Shown here: positions 54,155-64,000 of the stretch, piece by piece | How the letters are laid out: each line of letters opens with the position of its first letter | Numbering within the stretch: the stretch's first letter is position 1 | NCBI GenBank assembly: GCA_934426255.1 | Contig: CAKRYD010000009.1 | Span: 1 to 64,000, forward strand | Reading direction: 5' to 3' | Length of the DNA stretch: 64,000 nt | Source: an uncultured Bacteroidaceae bacterium | GTDB taxonomy: Bacteria > Bacteroidota > Bacteroidia > Bacteroidales > Bacteroidaceae | Notes under the pieces: model-generated | Told to the model about the DNA's origin: nothing | The model's database searches: none | What the model saw: the letters and a program-made list of their open reading frames with translations, nothing else | Made by a program: the position numbers and the translations under genes

Positions 54155-55117
54155 ATGAAAGATATGAGACAAAACAGATTCTTAGTGCTGTCTGTGGCAT
54201 GTTTGCTGACAGTCAGTGGAATGCAAATGCAGGCTGCAGGAAGGAGAATGCCTGTGCTGATGCCCGACGATGTAGTTTCCGAATTGATCGAAGACAATGT
54301 GTCACCGCGCCATGTGCGTATGGCTCTTTATGAGTTCTTGAATAATCCGTTGGTGCATGCTAGCATTAATGTAGATTGCAACAAAGATCCGGATACCGGA
54401 GCTCTCAATTCGCGTTCTACAGAGTGTAATTTTACTTGTCCAAAAGGACAGGGGCTTATCTCTAAGGTTAAGGATGCATTTGAACGGGATGAGGATGTGT
54501 CGTATTCCTTAACGCATTTCCTTCCTTACCAGTCGTGCAACGGAAACTCGTCAACATTGATTCTGACGAGCGACAAGCCGAGTGTCGGAATCACTTTTCG
54601 CGCAAATAGAGCGGAAGAAGGGTTGGTGATGTGCGTTTCCAACGCTCAAAACAAGGACTTCAGGGATGCTTATTGTATTTCGTGGAGAGAAGTAGATGGC
54701 AAGTTGAAAGGAACAGTACTTTTGGTGACTTCCCGTCGCCCTGATGTGGTTGAACGTCTCTATAAGGCAAAATCCATGGTGCAGTCGCTTTCGCCCGATG
54801 AGCTTGAGGCATACCGCCAGGAACTGACCAAAGATATGTCTTTCAATGAACTTTCTTCGGCAATGGAGAAGTATGGTATTACACTACCCAAGAAAAAACT
54901 TTATTCTGATACCAAAATGAACGATCTAGCTACCTATCGCGACCAGTTGCAGAAAGCGGCCAACGCATGTTTGCAGACTGCGGCCACTTATACCAAGCGT
55001 GGCACGAAGGCCGACCGTTTGCTTGCGAAAGAATGCATGAAGCAGTATAAAGACTACCAGAAGAAGCTGGCCGAAACGGATAAAGCGATCCAAAAGCTGC
55101 TGAAAAAGAATAAGTGA
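54155..55117 (+). CDS. Uncharacterised secreted protein of the sigma-factor operon
   Basis: 320 aa; no family recognised. Signal peptide (MKDMRQNRFLVLSVACLLTV then SGMQMQAAG). The middle has several cysteines (VDCNKDPDTG, ECNFTCPKG, QSCNG, CVSNAQN, YCISW) that could form disulfides. The C-terminal third (about 205-320) is helical and Lys-rich, probably a coiled coil. ATG 54164 is an alternative start. It follows the membrane protein by 33 bp and is probably the third gene of the sigma operon. Confidence 0.7.
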   Translation: MKDMRQNRFLVLSVACLLTVSGMQMQAAGRRMPVLMPDDVVSELIEDNVSPRHVRMALYEFLNNPLVHASINVDCNKDPDTGALNSRSTECNFTCPKGQGLISKVKDAFERDEDVSYSLTHFLPYQSCNGNSSTLILTSDKPSVGITFRANRAEEGLVMCVSNAQNKDFRDAYCISWREVDGKLKGTVLLVTSRRPDVVERLYKAKSMVQSLSPDELEAYRQELTKDMSFNELSSAMEKYGITLPKKKLYSDTKMNDLATYRDQLQKAANACLQTAATYTKRGTKADRLLAKECMKQYKDYQKKLAETDKAIQKLLKKNK

Positions 55118-55320
55118 ATGCAATGTATGCTGAATAGTCTTTGCTTTTTACGGTCTTATTAACGTGGTTGTTAAAAACCGAAGGCAGGCAATTGAAACGG
55201 CAAAGCAGTAAATTGGAAAAGAAAAGTACTGATTTGAATTTGAAAACGATAAAATCTCTTTATGTTACCTTGTGAGCCCCAATGATAATGAGGCTTTGAA
55301 AAACATCTGTACACGAGTTG

Positions 55321-55372
55321 TAAAAAGAAGAGCGGGAAGCCCATCTCATATAGAGAAAAGGCTTTCCGCTCT
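55321..55372 (-). terminator. Terminator of the ilv operon
   Basis: 13-bp stem with one G-U pair (55329-55341 with 55360-55372), then CTTCTTTTTA on the minus strand. It lies 22 bp after the ilvC stop. Confidence 0.85.
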
Positions 55373-55394
55373 CATTGGTTATATCGCAGTGCGA

Positions 55395-56438
55395 TTAGTT
55401 GTTTTCGGGACGGAGCTTGCGAACAACTTCGCCTGTACGCCACATTTCACTTTCGTGCAAAGCTTCCAGCTCTTTTTGCAGACCTACACGGTAGTCGGGC
55501 TTGGAGTTTGCATCAATGGATATCTGCGCTTCATGACCGCTGGCAACGCTGTTGTAAAGCTTTTCCATGACAGGTTTGATGGCATCGTGGAACGGACCCA
55601 TCCAATCGAGGGCACCGCGTTGGGCAGTAGTAGAACAATTGGCATACATCCAATCCATTCCGTTCTTGGCAAAGAGAGGCATGAGCGATTGAGTAAGCTC
55701 TTCGACAGTCTCATTGAATGCTTCTGAAGGAGTGTGCCCGTGTTCGCGAAGGGTCTCGTATTGTGCAAGGAGCAATCCCTGGATGGCACCCATCAGAGAG
55801 CCGCGTTCACCGGTAAGGTCGGAAGTAGCTTCGCGTTTAAAAGTGGTTTCAAAAAGATAGCCCGAACCGATACCTACACCGAAAGCCAATACTTTTTCAA
55901 GAGCATTGCCTGAATAATCTTGATAAACGGCATAAGAGGAGTTTAAGCCGCGTCCTTCAAGAAACATGGTGCGCAAGGAAGTTCCCGAGCCTTTGGGAGC
56001 AACCATGATGACATCGATGTCTTTGGGAGGAACAACACCGGTACGATCGTTCCAAGTGATGGCGAAACCATGCGAGAAGTAAAGCGTCTTGCCGGTGGTC
56101 AAGTGGGGCTTGATGGTAGGCCAAAGTTGCATTTGTGCCGCATCGCTCAGCAGCATGCACACGATGGTGCCTTTTTCAGCGGCTTCTTCAATCGAGAATA
56201 AGGTTTTTCCTGGAACCCATCCGTCTGCAACGGCTTTTTCGAAAGTTTTGCCTTGACGCTGTCCTACAATGACGTTGAAACCATTGTCGCGGAGGTTGCA
56301 AGCCTGACCGGGACCTTGAACACCATAACCGAGAACGGCGATAGTTTCACCTTTCAATACCTCACGAGCTTTTTCGAGAGGGAACTCTTCGCGGGTCATA
56401 ACTTCTTCGATGACACCGCCAAAATTCATTTTTGCCAT
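55395..56438 (-). CDS. ilvC: Ketol-acid reductoisomerase
   Basis: 347 aa, class I. Converts acetolactate or acetohydroxybutyrate to the dihydroxy acid with NAD(P)H and magnesium. GYGVQGPGQACNLRDNG is the nucleotide site near residue 36; the C-terminal knotted domain has SDLTGERGSLMGAIQG and the metal ligands. ATG 56438 (MAKMNFGG) is preferred to the in-frame ATG at 56480. It is the last gene of the ilv operon, after the thioesterase. Confidence 0.95.
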   Translation of the reverse strand: MAKMNFGGVIEEVMTREEFPLEKAREVLKGETIAVLGYGVQGPGQACNLRDNGFNVIVGQRQGKTFEKAVADGWVPGKTLFSIEEAAEKGTIVCMLLSDAAQMQLWPTIKPHLTTGKTLYFSHGFAITWNDRTGVVPPKDIDVIMVAPKGSGTSLRTMFLEGRGLNSSYAVYQDYSGNALEKVLAFGVGIGSGYLFETTFKREATSDLTGERGSLMGAIQGLLLAQYETLREHGHTPSEAFNETVEELTQSLMPLFAKNGMDWMYANCSTTAQRGALDWMGPFHDAIKPVMEKLYNSVASGHEAQISIDANSKPDYRVGLQKELEALHESEMWRTGEVVRKLRPENN

Positions 56439-56491
56439 TTTGTTTAAACTGTTACGCAGCCGAAGCTGCAAGTTATACATATGTAATTGTG

Positions 56492-57289
56492 TTATTTAAT
56501 ATTCTCTTGTTTAACCATGGGCTCAAACGTAACTGCGCAATGGCAGACCGTTTCGCCTGTTTGCTGGTTTCTTTCGTCGTCAAGGTTTTTTTTGACGACA
56601 ATGTTGTATTTGTCTGTTGCGACTTCCTTGACTAAAATGCCTAATTGGTCGCCACAATAGCTTTCGGAATTGTAGGCTATCTCAAGATGAGCTACCTGAT
56701 GAGTGCTGAAAAGCTCCTTGGGGAATGTATCAAGTATGAACTCAATGTATCGGATGCTATTGACATGATTGTTTTCATCGATATCACTGTAATATGTGGG
56801 GCGATTGTGGAGACAGAAGCTGTTGTCAAGGCGTATCCGGCTGAACGGTTGAATGGAACAGTAACGTTCTGTTTCAATATAGGGATCAAAAGTGTGCCCG
56901 AACAGCTCTTCCAGGACCTGTGGCTTTCGCGTAGTTTCGTCAATCATGGCCCAAATGGTAAACACATAGCCAATGATGTTACCTTTCGCATCACGTATGT
57001 CAAAGCAACGGTCGGTGAAGTAACGGTAATAGCGGCAAATCCAGGTGGAAATGGTATATTCCTCGCCCAGCTTGGGCCAAGAAATCATATCAAAGGACAT
57101 ACGGGAAAGTACCCAAAGGAAACGATGCCCGTTAAGCGTAAGCCGGTCGAAGCCGCGTGCTCCGGCGTGATTCTCGGCACATGCCAATACATGTTTGCCC
57201 AATACTCTCCAACTCAAGCGACCGGTGTAGTCATCGTCAAAAGGTTGCACCGTAAACTTGAACGAATCAACTTTTTGTCCTTCCGGCAT
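56492..57289 (-). CDS. Acyl-ACP thioesterase
   Basis: 265 aa. Hydrolyses acyl-ACP to release free fatty acids; two hot-dog domains. SFDMISWPKLGEEYTISTWI belongs to the first domain, and RPTYYSDIDENNHVNSIRYI is the second-domain motif with the conserved Asp-x-Asn-x-His-Val-Asn. Codons are open to 57406, but ATG 57289 leaves 4 bp after ilvN instead of a 113-bp overlap. Its location inside the branched-chain amino acid operon suggests a tie to branched acyl chains made from the same keto acids; that is inference. Confidence 0.88.
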   Translation of the reverse strand: MPEGQKVDSFKFTVQPFDDDYTGRLSWRVLGKHVLACAENHAGARGFDRLTLNGHRFLWVLSRMSFDMISWPKLGEEYTISTWICRYYRYFTDRCFDIRDAKGNIIGYVFTIWAMIDETTRKPQVLEELFGHTFDPYIETERYCSIQPFSRIRLDNSFCLHNRPTYYSDIDENNHVNSIRYIEFILDTFPKELFSTHQVAHLEIAYNSESYCGDQLGILVKEVATDKYNIVVKKNLDDERNQQTGETVCHCAVTFEPMVKQENIK

Positions 57290-57293
57290 GGCT

Positions 57294-57863
57294 TTATGAT
57301 TTTTCTTGCAAGATTTTTTGCTCGTATCGTTTTTGGCGTTCACAGAGGTATTCGTCCAATAGTTCGCGACGGTTCTTTGTAATCGCAATGGCACCGGAAC
57401 GGACATACTGCAAGATACAGTCCCACCGTTTCAAATTGTCGTAGAGGGCAAGGATTTCTTCTGTCATGCCGTCTTTGGTTACAATTGAATATGTGGGATT
57501 AACTTCAACGATATTGCCCGAATATATGCGAATGATTTTGGAAATTTCGTGATGCTCCAGAATCTTTGGAGTACTTAGCTTGAACAATGCAACTTCTTGT
57601 ATATAGATGTCGTCACTCGTAAAATAGTTGGCACGAACAACACCGATTTTCTTTTCAATCTGCTTGGTCATTTTTTGGATAGTGCACTCGTCATTCCAAC
57701 ACGTGATGGTGTAACGGTGCAGTCCTTCAATGCTTGAAGCTGAGACATTGAGGCTTTCTATGTTGACTTGCCTGCGTGTAAAAACCGATGTGATTTCATT
57801 CAGCAGACCGGCAATATTTTCTGAGAAAATAATCAGAGTATATAAAATCTTGTTAGCATCCAT
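57294..57863 (-). CDS. ilvN: Acetolactate synthase small subunit
   Basis: 189 aa. Regulatory subunit that activates the large subunit and mediates valine feedback. The ACT domain (about 5-80) begins LYTLIIFSENIAGLLNEITSVFTRR; the C-terminal half is the small-subunit extension. It lies 12 bp after ilvB and 4 bp before the thioesterase gene. Confidence 0.93.
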   Translation of the reverse strand: MDANKILYTLIIFSENIAGLLNEITSVFTRRQVNIESLNVSASSIEGLHRYTITCWNDECTIQKMTKQIEKKIGVVRANYFTSDDIYIQEVALFKLSTPKILEHHEISKIIRIYSGNIVEVNPTYSIVTKDGMTEEILALYDNLKRWDCILQYVRSGAIAITKNRRELLDEYLCERQKRYEQKILQEKS

Positions 57864-57875
57864 ATTCTTCTGAAA

Positions 57876-59576
57876 CTATTTAATTTCCAACATCATATCA
57901 TCAACATTATTTCCCGGACAGCACATCGGTAATACGTTGTCCTCATCCATTACAGCCACTTCCAATAGAAATGGTCCTTCTGTCGAAAGCATCTTTTGAA
58001 TGGCACCATCTAAATTCTCACGCTCTGTGACAAGTTGGAAAGGTATGCTGTAGGCATCTGCAATCTTTGAGTAGTCAGGGCTGAGCAAGTGGGTAAACGA
58101 GTAACGATGGTTGAAGAAAAGTTCTTGCCACTGGCGAACATTTCCCAAATAATTATTGTTTAATAAAACAATCTTCACCGGAGATTTCTGTTCCATAATG
58201 GTTCCAAGTTCTTCTATGGTCATTTGAAAACCTCCATCGCCTACGAAAAGACAAACTGTACGGTCTGGTGCTCCGAATGTGGCACCGATTGCCGCAGGCA
58301 AACCAAAGCCCATGGTTCCCATTCCGCCCGAAGTAACGATGCTTCTGCTTTCTGTAAATCTGGAATAGCGTGCTGCCATCATTTGGTTCTGACCAACATC
58401 AGTTACGACAATAGCCTTGTCGTTGGCAAACGTAGATACTCGGTCAACGACCTCGCCCATTTTGATGGGGCCTGCTTGCGGATGTACTTCCGAGCTGATG
58501 ACTTTTTCAAATTCCTTTTTATGATATTCCTTGAAGCTTTCCCTCCATTCCTTGTGCTTGTTACTGTCTACTTTCTTAAGGACTTGAGCAACCGTATCTT
58601 TGCAATTGCCGAGTACGGCAACGTCAACGTTAATATTCTTATTTATTTCAGCCGGGTCGATGTCAAAATGAATTTTCTTTGCCTGCCTGGCGTACGTACT
58701 GACTTTGCCTGTGATACGGTCGTCGAAGCGCATGCCGATGGCTATCAAAAGGTCACATTCTTGTGTCTTGACGTTGGATGCCAAACTGCCGTGCATGCCT
58801 AACATTCCGACATTGAGCGGATGATCCGAAGGAAGGCACGAAAGTCCTAACAATGTGCAGGCCGCCGGCAAATCAGCCTTTTCAATAAGCTCTTTGACTT
58901 CTTCTTGGGCATTACCGAGCTCGACTCCTTGACCTATCAGCACTAAAGGCTTTTTGGATTCGTTGATAAGTTTTGCGGCTGTCTCAATGCTTTCTTCATT
59001 GGTCGCCGGTAGAGCTTCATAGCCACGCATGAATCCGATTTTTTGAGGCCGAAATTCTGCCGTCTCGGTCTGGGCGTTTTTTGTGAAGTCGAGAACTACC
59101 GGTCCGGGGCGCCCGCTGCTGGCTACGTAGAAGGCGCATTTTATTGCGTAGGCGATGTCTTCTGCTCGTCTAATTTGGTAAGCCCATTTGCTGATGGGGT
59201 GTGCAACATTTACTATGTCGCATTCTTGAAAAGCATCGGTCCCTAACATATTGGTTCCAACTTGTCCGGCAATGACAACGACCGGTGTGCTGTCGAGCAT
59301 GGCATCGGCTATGCCTGTTACGGTATTGGTTGCACCGGGTCCGCTTGTAACAAGGCAGACTCCGACTTTTCCGCTGACGCGTGCATAGCCTTCTGCTGCG
59401 TGGATGGCTCCTTGTTCGTGTCTGACCAATATGTGTTTTAATTTGTTCCTATAGTCGTAGAGTGCATCATAGACCGGCATGATTTGTCCGCCCGGGTAAC
59501 CGAAAAGGGTGGTGACGCCTTCTGCTATCAAGCTCTGCATGAATATTTCAGCACCTGTTAATTTTGTTTGTGTCAT
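57876..59576 (-). CDS. ilvB: Acetolactate synthase large subunit
   Basis: 566 aa. TPP- and FAD-dependent enzyme condensing pyruvate with pyruvate or 2-ketobutyrate. The catalytic Glu is in HEQGAIHAAEGYAR (about residue 54), and the TPP/magnesium motif is GDGGFQMTIEELGTI... with NNNYLGNVRQWQ. Full length for the family. It lies 94 bp after ilvD, in which no separate promoter stood out. Confidence 0.96.
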   Translation of the reverse strand: MTQTKLTGAEIFMQSLIAEGVTTLFGYPGGQIMPVYDALYDYRNKLKHILVRHEQGAIHAAEGYARVSGKVGVCLVTSGPGATNTVTGIADAMLDSTPVVVIAGQVGTNMLGTDAFQECDIVNVAHPISKWAYQIRRAEDIAYAIKCAFYVASSGRPGPVVLDFTKNAQTETAEFRPQKIGFMRGYEALPATNEESIETAAKLINESKKPLVLIGQGVELGNAQEEVKELIEKADLPAACTLLGLSCLPSDHPLNVGMLGMHGSLASNVKTQECDLLIAIGMRFDDRITGKVSTYARQAKKIHFDIDPAEINKNINVDVAVLGNCKDTVAQVLKKVDSNKHKEWRESFKEYHKKEFEKVISSEVHPQAGPIKMGEVVDRVSTFANDKAIVVTDVGQNQMMAARYSRFTESRSIVTSGGMGTMGFGLPAAIGATFGAPDRTVCLFVGDGGFQMTIEELGTIMEQKSPVKIVLLNNNYLGNVRQWQELFFNHRYSFTHLLSPDYSKIADAYSIPFQLVTERENLDGAIQKMLSTEGPFLLEVAVMDEDNVLPMCCPGNNVDDMMLEIK

Positions 59577-59670
59577 GGATGATGATGAATCTGTGTATAT
59601 TAAAATCGCCTCCCTTCGGCCTTGATGTGCAGACGTAGGGAAGCGACATTTTTGGCCTGTTTTTCTGTTT

Positions 59671-61473
<1,803 letters not shown>

Positions 61474-61501
61474 GGTTTTTACTTCCTTCCACTTGTGGAG
61501 G

Positions 61502-61533
61502 CAAAATTACATCAAAAGTGTTGGAAAAGCAAC
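61502..61533 (-). promoter_or_regulatory. Promoter of the ilv operon
   Basis: Minus strand GTTG (61530-61533), 20-bp spacer, TAATTTTG (61502-61509); start about 61495. Confidence 0.55.
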
Positions 61534-61647
61534 CCCTTAAATTGCAAATTATATATTTTTTACCTTAGTTGCTGCCATCTTGCGCATTTATCTTTCAAGG
61601 GTGCAATCGGATGCCAATTACTTGTTAACCGGATGTTTCAAATGGGT

Positions 61648-62760
61648 TTATTCAAGCGTATTGTCTCTATTGAAATTGCTGCCAGGATAGTGACCTGCCA
61701 AATAGAGCAGATAGTGGTCTAAGATGGTCATGGCGGCCATGCCTTCGACTACGGGAACCGCTCGCGGAAGCACGCAGGGGTCGTGACGTCCTTGTGCTTT
61801 GAAGCTGACGGGGTTTCCATGCAGGTCTACGGTGTCTTGTTGCTTTAGAATTGTGGCTACGGGCTTGAATGCTATTCTGAAATAAATGTCTTGTCCGTTG
61901 CTGATGCCGCCTTGTATGCCTCCGCTGTGGTTGGTAGCGGTTGTGATGCCTCCTTTCCCGTTGGGTTTGAAAGTGTCATTTTGTTCACTTCCGCGTGTTG
62001 TCAAGCCTGAAAATCCCTCGCCGTATTCAAATCCTTTTACGGCGTTGATGCTGAACATAGCTGCTGCCAATCCGGCTTGCAACCGTCCAAATACGGGCTC
62101 GCCCAATCCTGCCGGGCATCCCGAAATGATGCCGGTGATGGTTCCGCCAATGGTGTCGCCGTCTTTTTTTACCGATTCTATCAGCTGTTCCATGGCTTTT
62201 GCTTTTTCCGGGTCGGGACAGCGTACGGCATTGCTTTCTGTCAGATCCAGATTGTAGAGCTTGTAATCGTTTTCCAATGCGATGTTGCCTACTTGCGAGG
62301 TGTATGCTCTGATGGTGATTCCAACCTTATGCAATGCCATTTTGGCTAACGCTCCGCCTACGCAGCGCGTAATGGTTTCCCGAGCTGATGAGCGTCCTCC
62401 GCCGCGGTGATCACGTATGCCGTATTTTTTGTAGTAAGTATAATCGGCATGCGAAGGACGGAACAGGTTGCGCATGTTTTCGTAGTCGCTTGAATGCTGG
62501 TTGGAGTTGTGTACGAAAAAGCCGATGGGGCAGCCTGTTGAATAGCCTTTGAAAATGCCTGAAAGCAGTTCTACTTCGTCTGCTTCGTTGCGCGATGTTG
62601 TGAGTGAGCTTTGGCCAGGTCGCCGGCGAGCCATTTCCCGATGCAGCAGGTCTTTGTCGATTCTGATGCCTGCGGGCATTCCGTCGATAATGCCGCCAAT
62701 GCCTGCTCCATGACTTTCACCGAACGATGTCAAGCGAAACAGAGTCCCAAAGCTGTTCAT
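61648..62760 (-). CDS. aroC: Chorismate synthase
   Basis: 370 aa. Last step of the shikimate pathway, using reduced FMN. Signatures are [20 protein letters not shown] at the N-terminus, [22 protein letters not shown] near residue 120 (given by ends HRGGG and GGALA), and [12 protein letters not shown] in the C-terminal half. It is 18 bp after the SlyD-like gene, so the two are probably co-transcribed. Confidence 0.96.
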   Translation of the reverse strand: MNSFGTLFRLTSFGESHGAGIGGIIDGMPAGIRIDKDLLHREMARRRPGQSSLTTSRNEADEVELLSGIFKGYSTGCPIGFFVHNSNQHSSDYENMRNLFRPSHADYTYYKKYGIRDHRGGGRSSARETITRCVGGALAKMALHKVGITIRAYTSQVGNIALENDYKLYNLDLTESNAVRCPDPEKAKAMEQLIESVKKDGDTIGGTITGIISGCPAGLGEPVFGRLQAGLAAAMFSINAVKGFEYGEGFSGLTTRGSEQNDTFKPNGKGGITTATNHSGGIQGGISNGQDIYFRIAFKPVATILKQQDTVDLHGNPVSFKAQGRHDPCVLPRAVPVVEGMAAMTILDHYLLYLAGHYPGSNFNRDNTLE

Positions 62761-62778
62761 CCTATTTTCTTTTGAATG

Positions 62779-63384
62779 TTAGTCTTTGCAGCATCCGCCA
62801 TCGTGGTGGCAACCGCAGCTTCCGTGTCCTTCGTGGTGATGGTTGCATCTTTCATGGTGATGGCCGCAACATTCGCAGTCTTCTTCACCGTTCATTTTGT
62901 TGACAAAGCTCTCTATTTCTTTTGTCGTTGCCGGGCGGTTGGCTACGATATGGCCTTTAAAGTGAAGGGGCTTGCCGGCAAGCGGATGGTTAAGATCCAT
63001 CACTACTACGTTGTCGCGCACCTCCTTTACAATGCCGTCAAATCTGTTGCCGTCGGCATTGGCCAAAGGAATGACATTTCCCGGATATATCCGTACTTCA
63101 TCAAATTTTCCATCGACCTTGAAAATTTCTTTAGAGAGCTCGATGACGTGTTCGTCCATGAATTCTCCGTAGGCTTTGTCTACGGGAATGGTAAAGTCAA
63201 ACTCGTCTCCTTCTTTTAGGCCTTTGATGCCTTCTTCAAACGATTCGAGGGCGAAGCCCAGACCTGTAATGAATGCGAACGGATGTTCTTCAGATGTTTT
63301 TTCTACAAGATCTATGTTTCCCGATTCATTGGGAACGAAAAGTTCGTAGTCTACCTCTACGTAATTATTGTTTGTTGATTCCAT
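62779..63384 (-). CDS. slyD: SlyD-like FKBP peptidyl-prolyl isomerase
   Basis: 201 aa. Prolyl isomerase and chaperone, cytoplasmic. The FKBP part flanks an insert-in-flap domain: GLKEGDEFDFTIPVDKAYGE, then VDLNHPLAGKPLHFKG-like strand (VMDLNHPLAGKPLHF). The C-terminal tail from about residue 170 is rich in His and Cys (CECCGHHHERCNHHHEGHG), a metal-binding tail like that of E. coli SlyD, which delivers nickel. No hydrogenase or urease gene is in the window. A -7 box TATCTTTG lies at 63415-63422. Confidence 0.93.
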   Translation of the reverse strand: MESTNNNYVEVDYELFVPNESGNIDLVEKTSEEHPFAFITGLGFALESFEEGIKGLKEGDEFDFTIPVDKAYGEFMDEHVIELSKEIFKVDGKFDEVRIYPGNVIPLANADGNRFDGIVKEVRDNVVVMDLNHPLAGKPLHFKGHIVANRPATTKEIESFVNKMNGEEDCECCGHHHERCNHHHEGHGSCGCHHDGGCCKD

Positions 63385-63414
63385 TTTCTAATGTGTTAAT
63401 GCTAAACTGAAGTG

Positions 63415-63422
63415 CAAAGATA
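63415..63422 (-). promoter_or_regulatory. -7 box of the slyD-aroC pair
   Basis: Minus-strand TATCTTTG, consensus match, 30 nt before the ATG; no -33 TTTG at normal spacing. The rest of 63423-63616 shows nothing further. Confidence 0.45.
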
Positions 63423-63616
63423 AGCAATAAGTCTTGATTAGCTTGTCTGGTGTGGCTGCAAACTGGGAATCTGTTTGTTTGTTTTTTGATTTGCTGCCTG
63501 TTTCTTCGGATTTTCCGCGTTGTCGTGCGATTTTGCTGCGTCAGAGATTTGGCGCGATGCTCAACGGATAGTGTCAGCCGTTGTTCCGGCCGGATGGTGT
63601 ATGGATGTGCAACGGC

Positions 63617-64000
63617 CTATTGGGCCTGTTCCTTTCGCAGTTGCCAAAAGGCTATGGCGGCTGCGGCTGCTACGTTGAGCGAATCGACACCGTGGCTCAT
63701 GGGAATGCGTGCCACATAGTCGGCCTGGGCTATTGTTTCCGTCTTCAGACCGTAGCCTTCGCTTCCCATGATGATGGCTAAGCGTGGTTCTGCCGTCAAG
63801 GCTGCGTGGGTTATCGGGACAGAATGTTCGGTTAGAGCCATGGCTACGGTGCGAAATCCTATTTTGTTGAGCGACGATAGCGGGGTGTCGAGAAAGGTCC
63901 ACGGTAATAAGAAGACTGAACCCATCGATACGCGTATGGCTCTGCGGTTGAGAGGGTCGCACGAGGAGGGTGTGAGAAGGGCAGCGTCAATGCCGAGTGC
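63617..64000 (-). CDS. SpoU/TrmH-family RNA ribose methyltransferase, 5' part beyond the window
   Basis: The last 127 codons are present; the frame is open to the window edge, beginning ALGIDAALLTPSSCDPLNRR. The SpoU C-terminal motifs are clear: LAIIMGSEGYGLKTETI (motif 2, knot) and IPMSHGVDSLNVAAAAAIAF (motif 3). SAM-dependent 2'-O-methylation of rRNA or tRNA is expected. The internal ATG at 63925 is not the true start, because the conserved knot strand lies upstream of it. The target RNA cannot be told from this part. Confidence 0.88.
   Translation of the reverse strand, partial: ALGIDAALLTPSSCDPLNRRAIRVSMGSVFLLPWTFLDTPLSSLNKIGFRTVAMALTEHSVPITHAALTAEPRLAIIMGSEGYGLKTETIAQADYVARIPMSHGVDSLNVAAAAAIAFWQLRKEQAQ

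Noticed and set aside
61474..61500. Leader-peptide attenuator before ilvD
   Set aside because: The predicted leader is only about 20 nt, too short for a peptide or competing hairpins.

Overview
The window reads as a chromosomal segment of an anaerobic Bacteroidales bacterium, most likely Prevotellaceae. The grounds are the promoter boxes (TAnnTTTG at -7, often with TTTG about 19-21 bp upstream, and no Shine-Dalgarno pattern), a PorO/P-type porin, BspA-like leucine-rich repeat proteins with a secretion-type C-terminal tail, fasciclin lipoproteins, an N-succinylornithine-type carbamoyltransferase, class III ribonucleotide reductase under a cobalamin riboswitch, and superoxide reductase. No transposase, integrase, phage structural gene, rRNA operon or CRISPR array was seen. 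Family-level placement is inference.

Layout. 1-2.5 kb: terminator, 23-bp repeat array, then argF' and a nucleotidyltransferase-fold gene (+). 2.5-7.2 kb: a minus-strand operon PASTA protein - rluD - ddl - acyltransferase - NigD-like lipoprotein behind a clean promoter. 7.3-11.6 kb: a secreted phosphodiesterase-type enzyme, a second 22/23-bp array and a large outer-membrane beta-barrel protein (+). 11.7-17.7 kb: minus operon cysE - THUMP methyltransferase - dipeptidyl peptidase IV - purD. 17.8-24.8 kb: porin, metY and cysK (sulfur assimilation together with cysE), a LuxR response regulator, an rRNA m5C methyltransferase and rfbB. 25-29.4 kb: flavoprotein, AraC regulator, azlCD exporter, superoxide reductase. 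29.5-34.8 kb: tRNA-Ser(GGA), a membrane protein - thyA - folA cluster, then the B12 riboswitch and nrdDG, so dTMP, folate and dNTP synthesis sit side by side.

34.9-45.6 kb is the accessory part: two tandem fasciclin lipoprotein paralogues (the first with an 11-C tract next to its promoter), a 22-bp array, a 155-bp MITE-like element with 17-bp inverted ends and 9-bp target duplications, a BspA-like gene whose signal peptide is out of frame at an A7 run, fragments of a membrane protein + TIR-like gene pair, a candidate structured RNA, a second BspA-like gene, and a decayed gene ending in a type IX secretion-like tail, also split at an A7 run.

45.6-55.1 kb: beta-hexosaminidase, family-4 uracil-DNA glycosylase, a putative peptidoglycan-peptide salvage cluster (NlpC/P60 peptidase - Tat-exported dipeptide epimerase - transglutaminase-like lipoprotein), and an ECF sigma factor with a membrane partner. 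55.3-64 kb: the ilvD-ilvB-ilvN-acyl-ACP thioesterase-ilvC operon, aroC and a SlyD-like isomerase, and a SpoU-type methyltransferase cut by the window end.

The signals most worth follow-up are the four 22-23-bp periodic intergenic arrays (two sequence families), the homopolymer tracts at three surface or secreted loci, the unidentified structured RNA candidate at 43.1-43.5 kb, and the TIR-like remnant.
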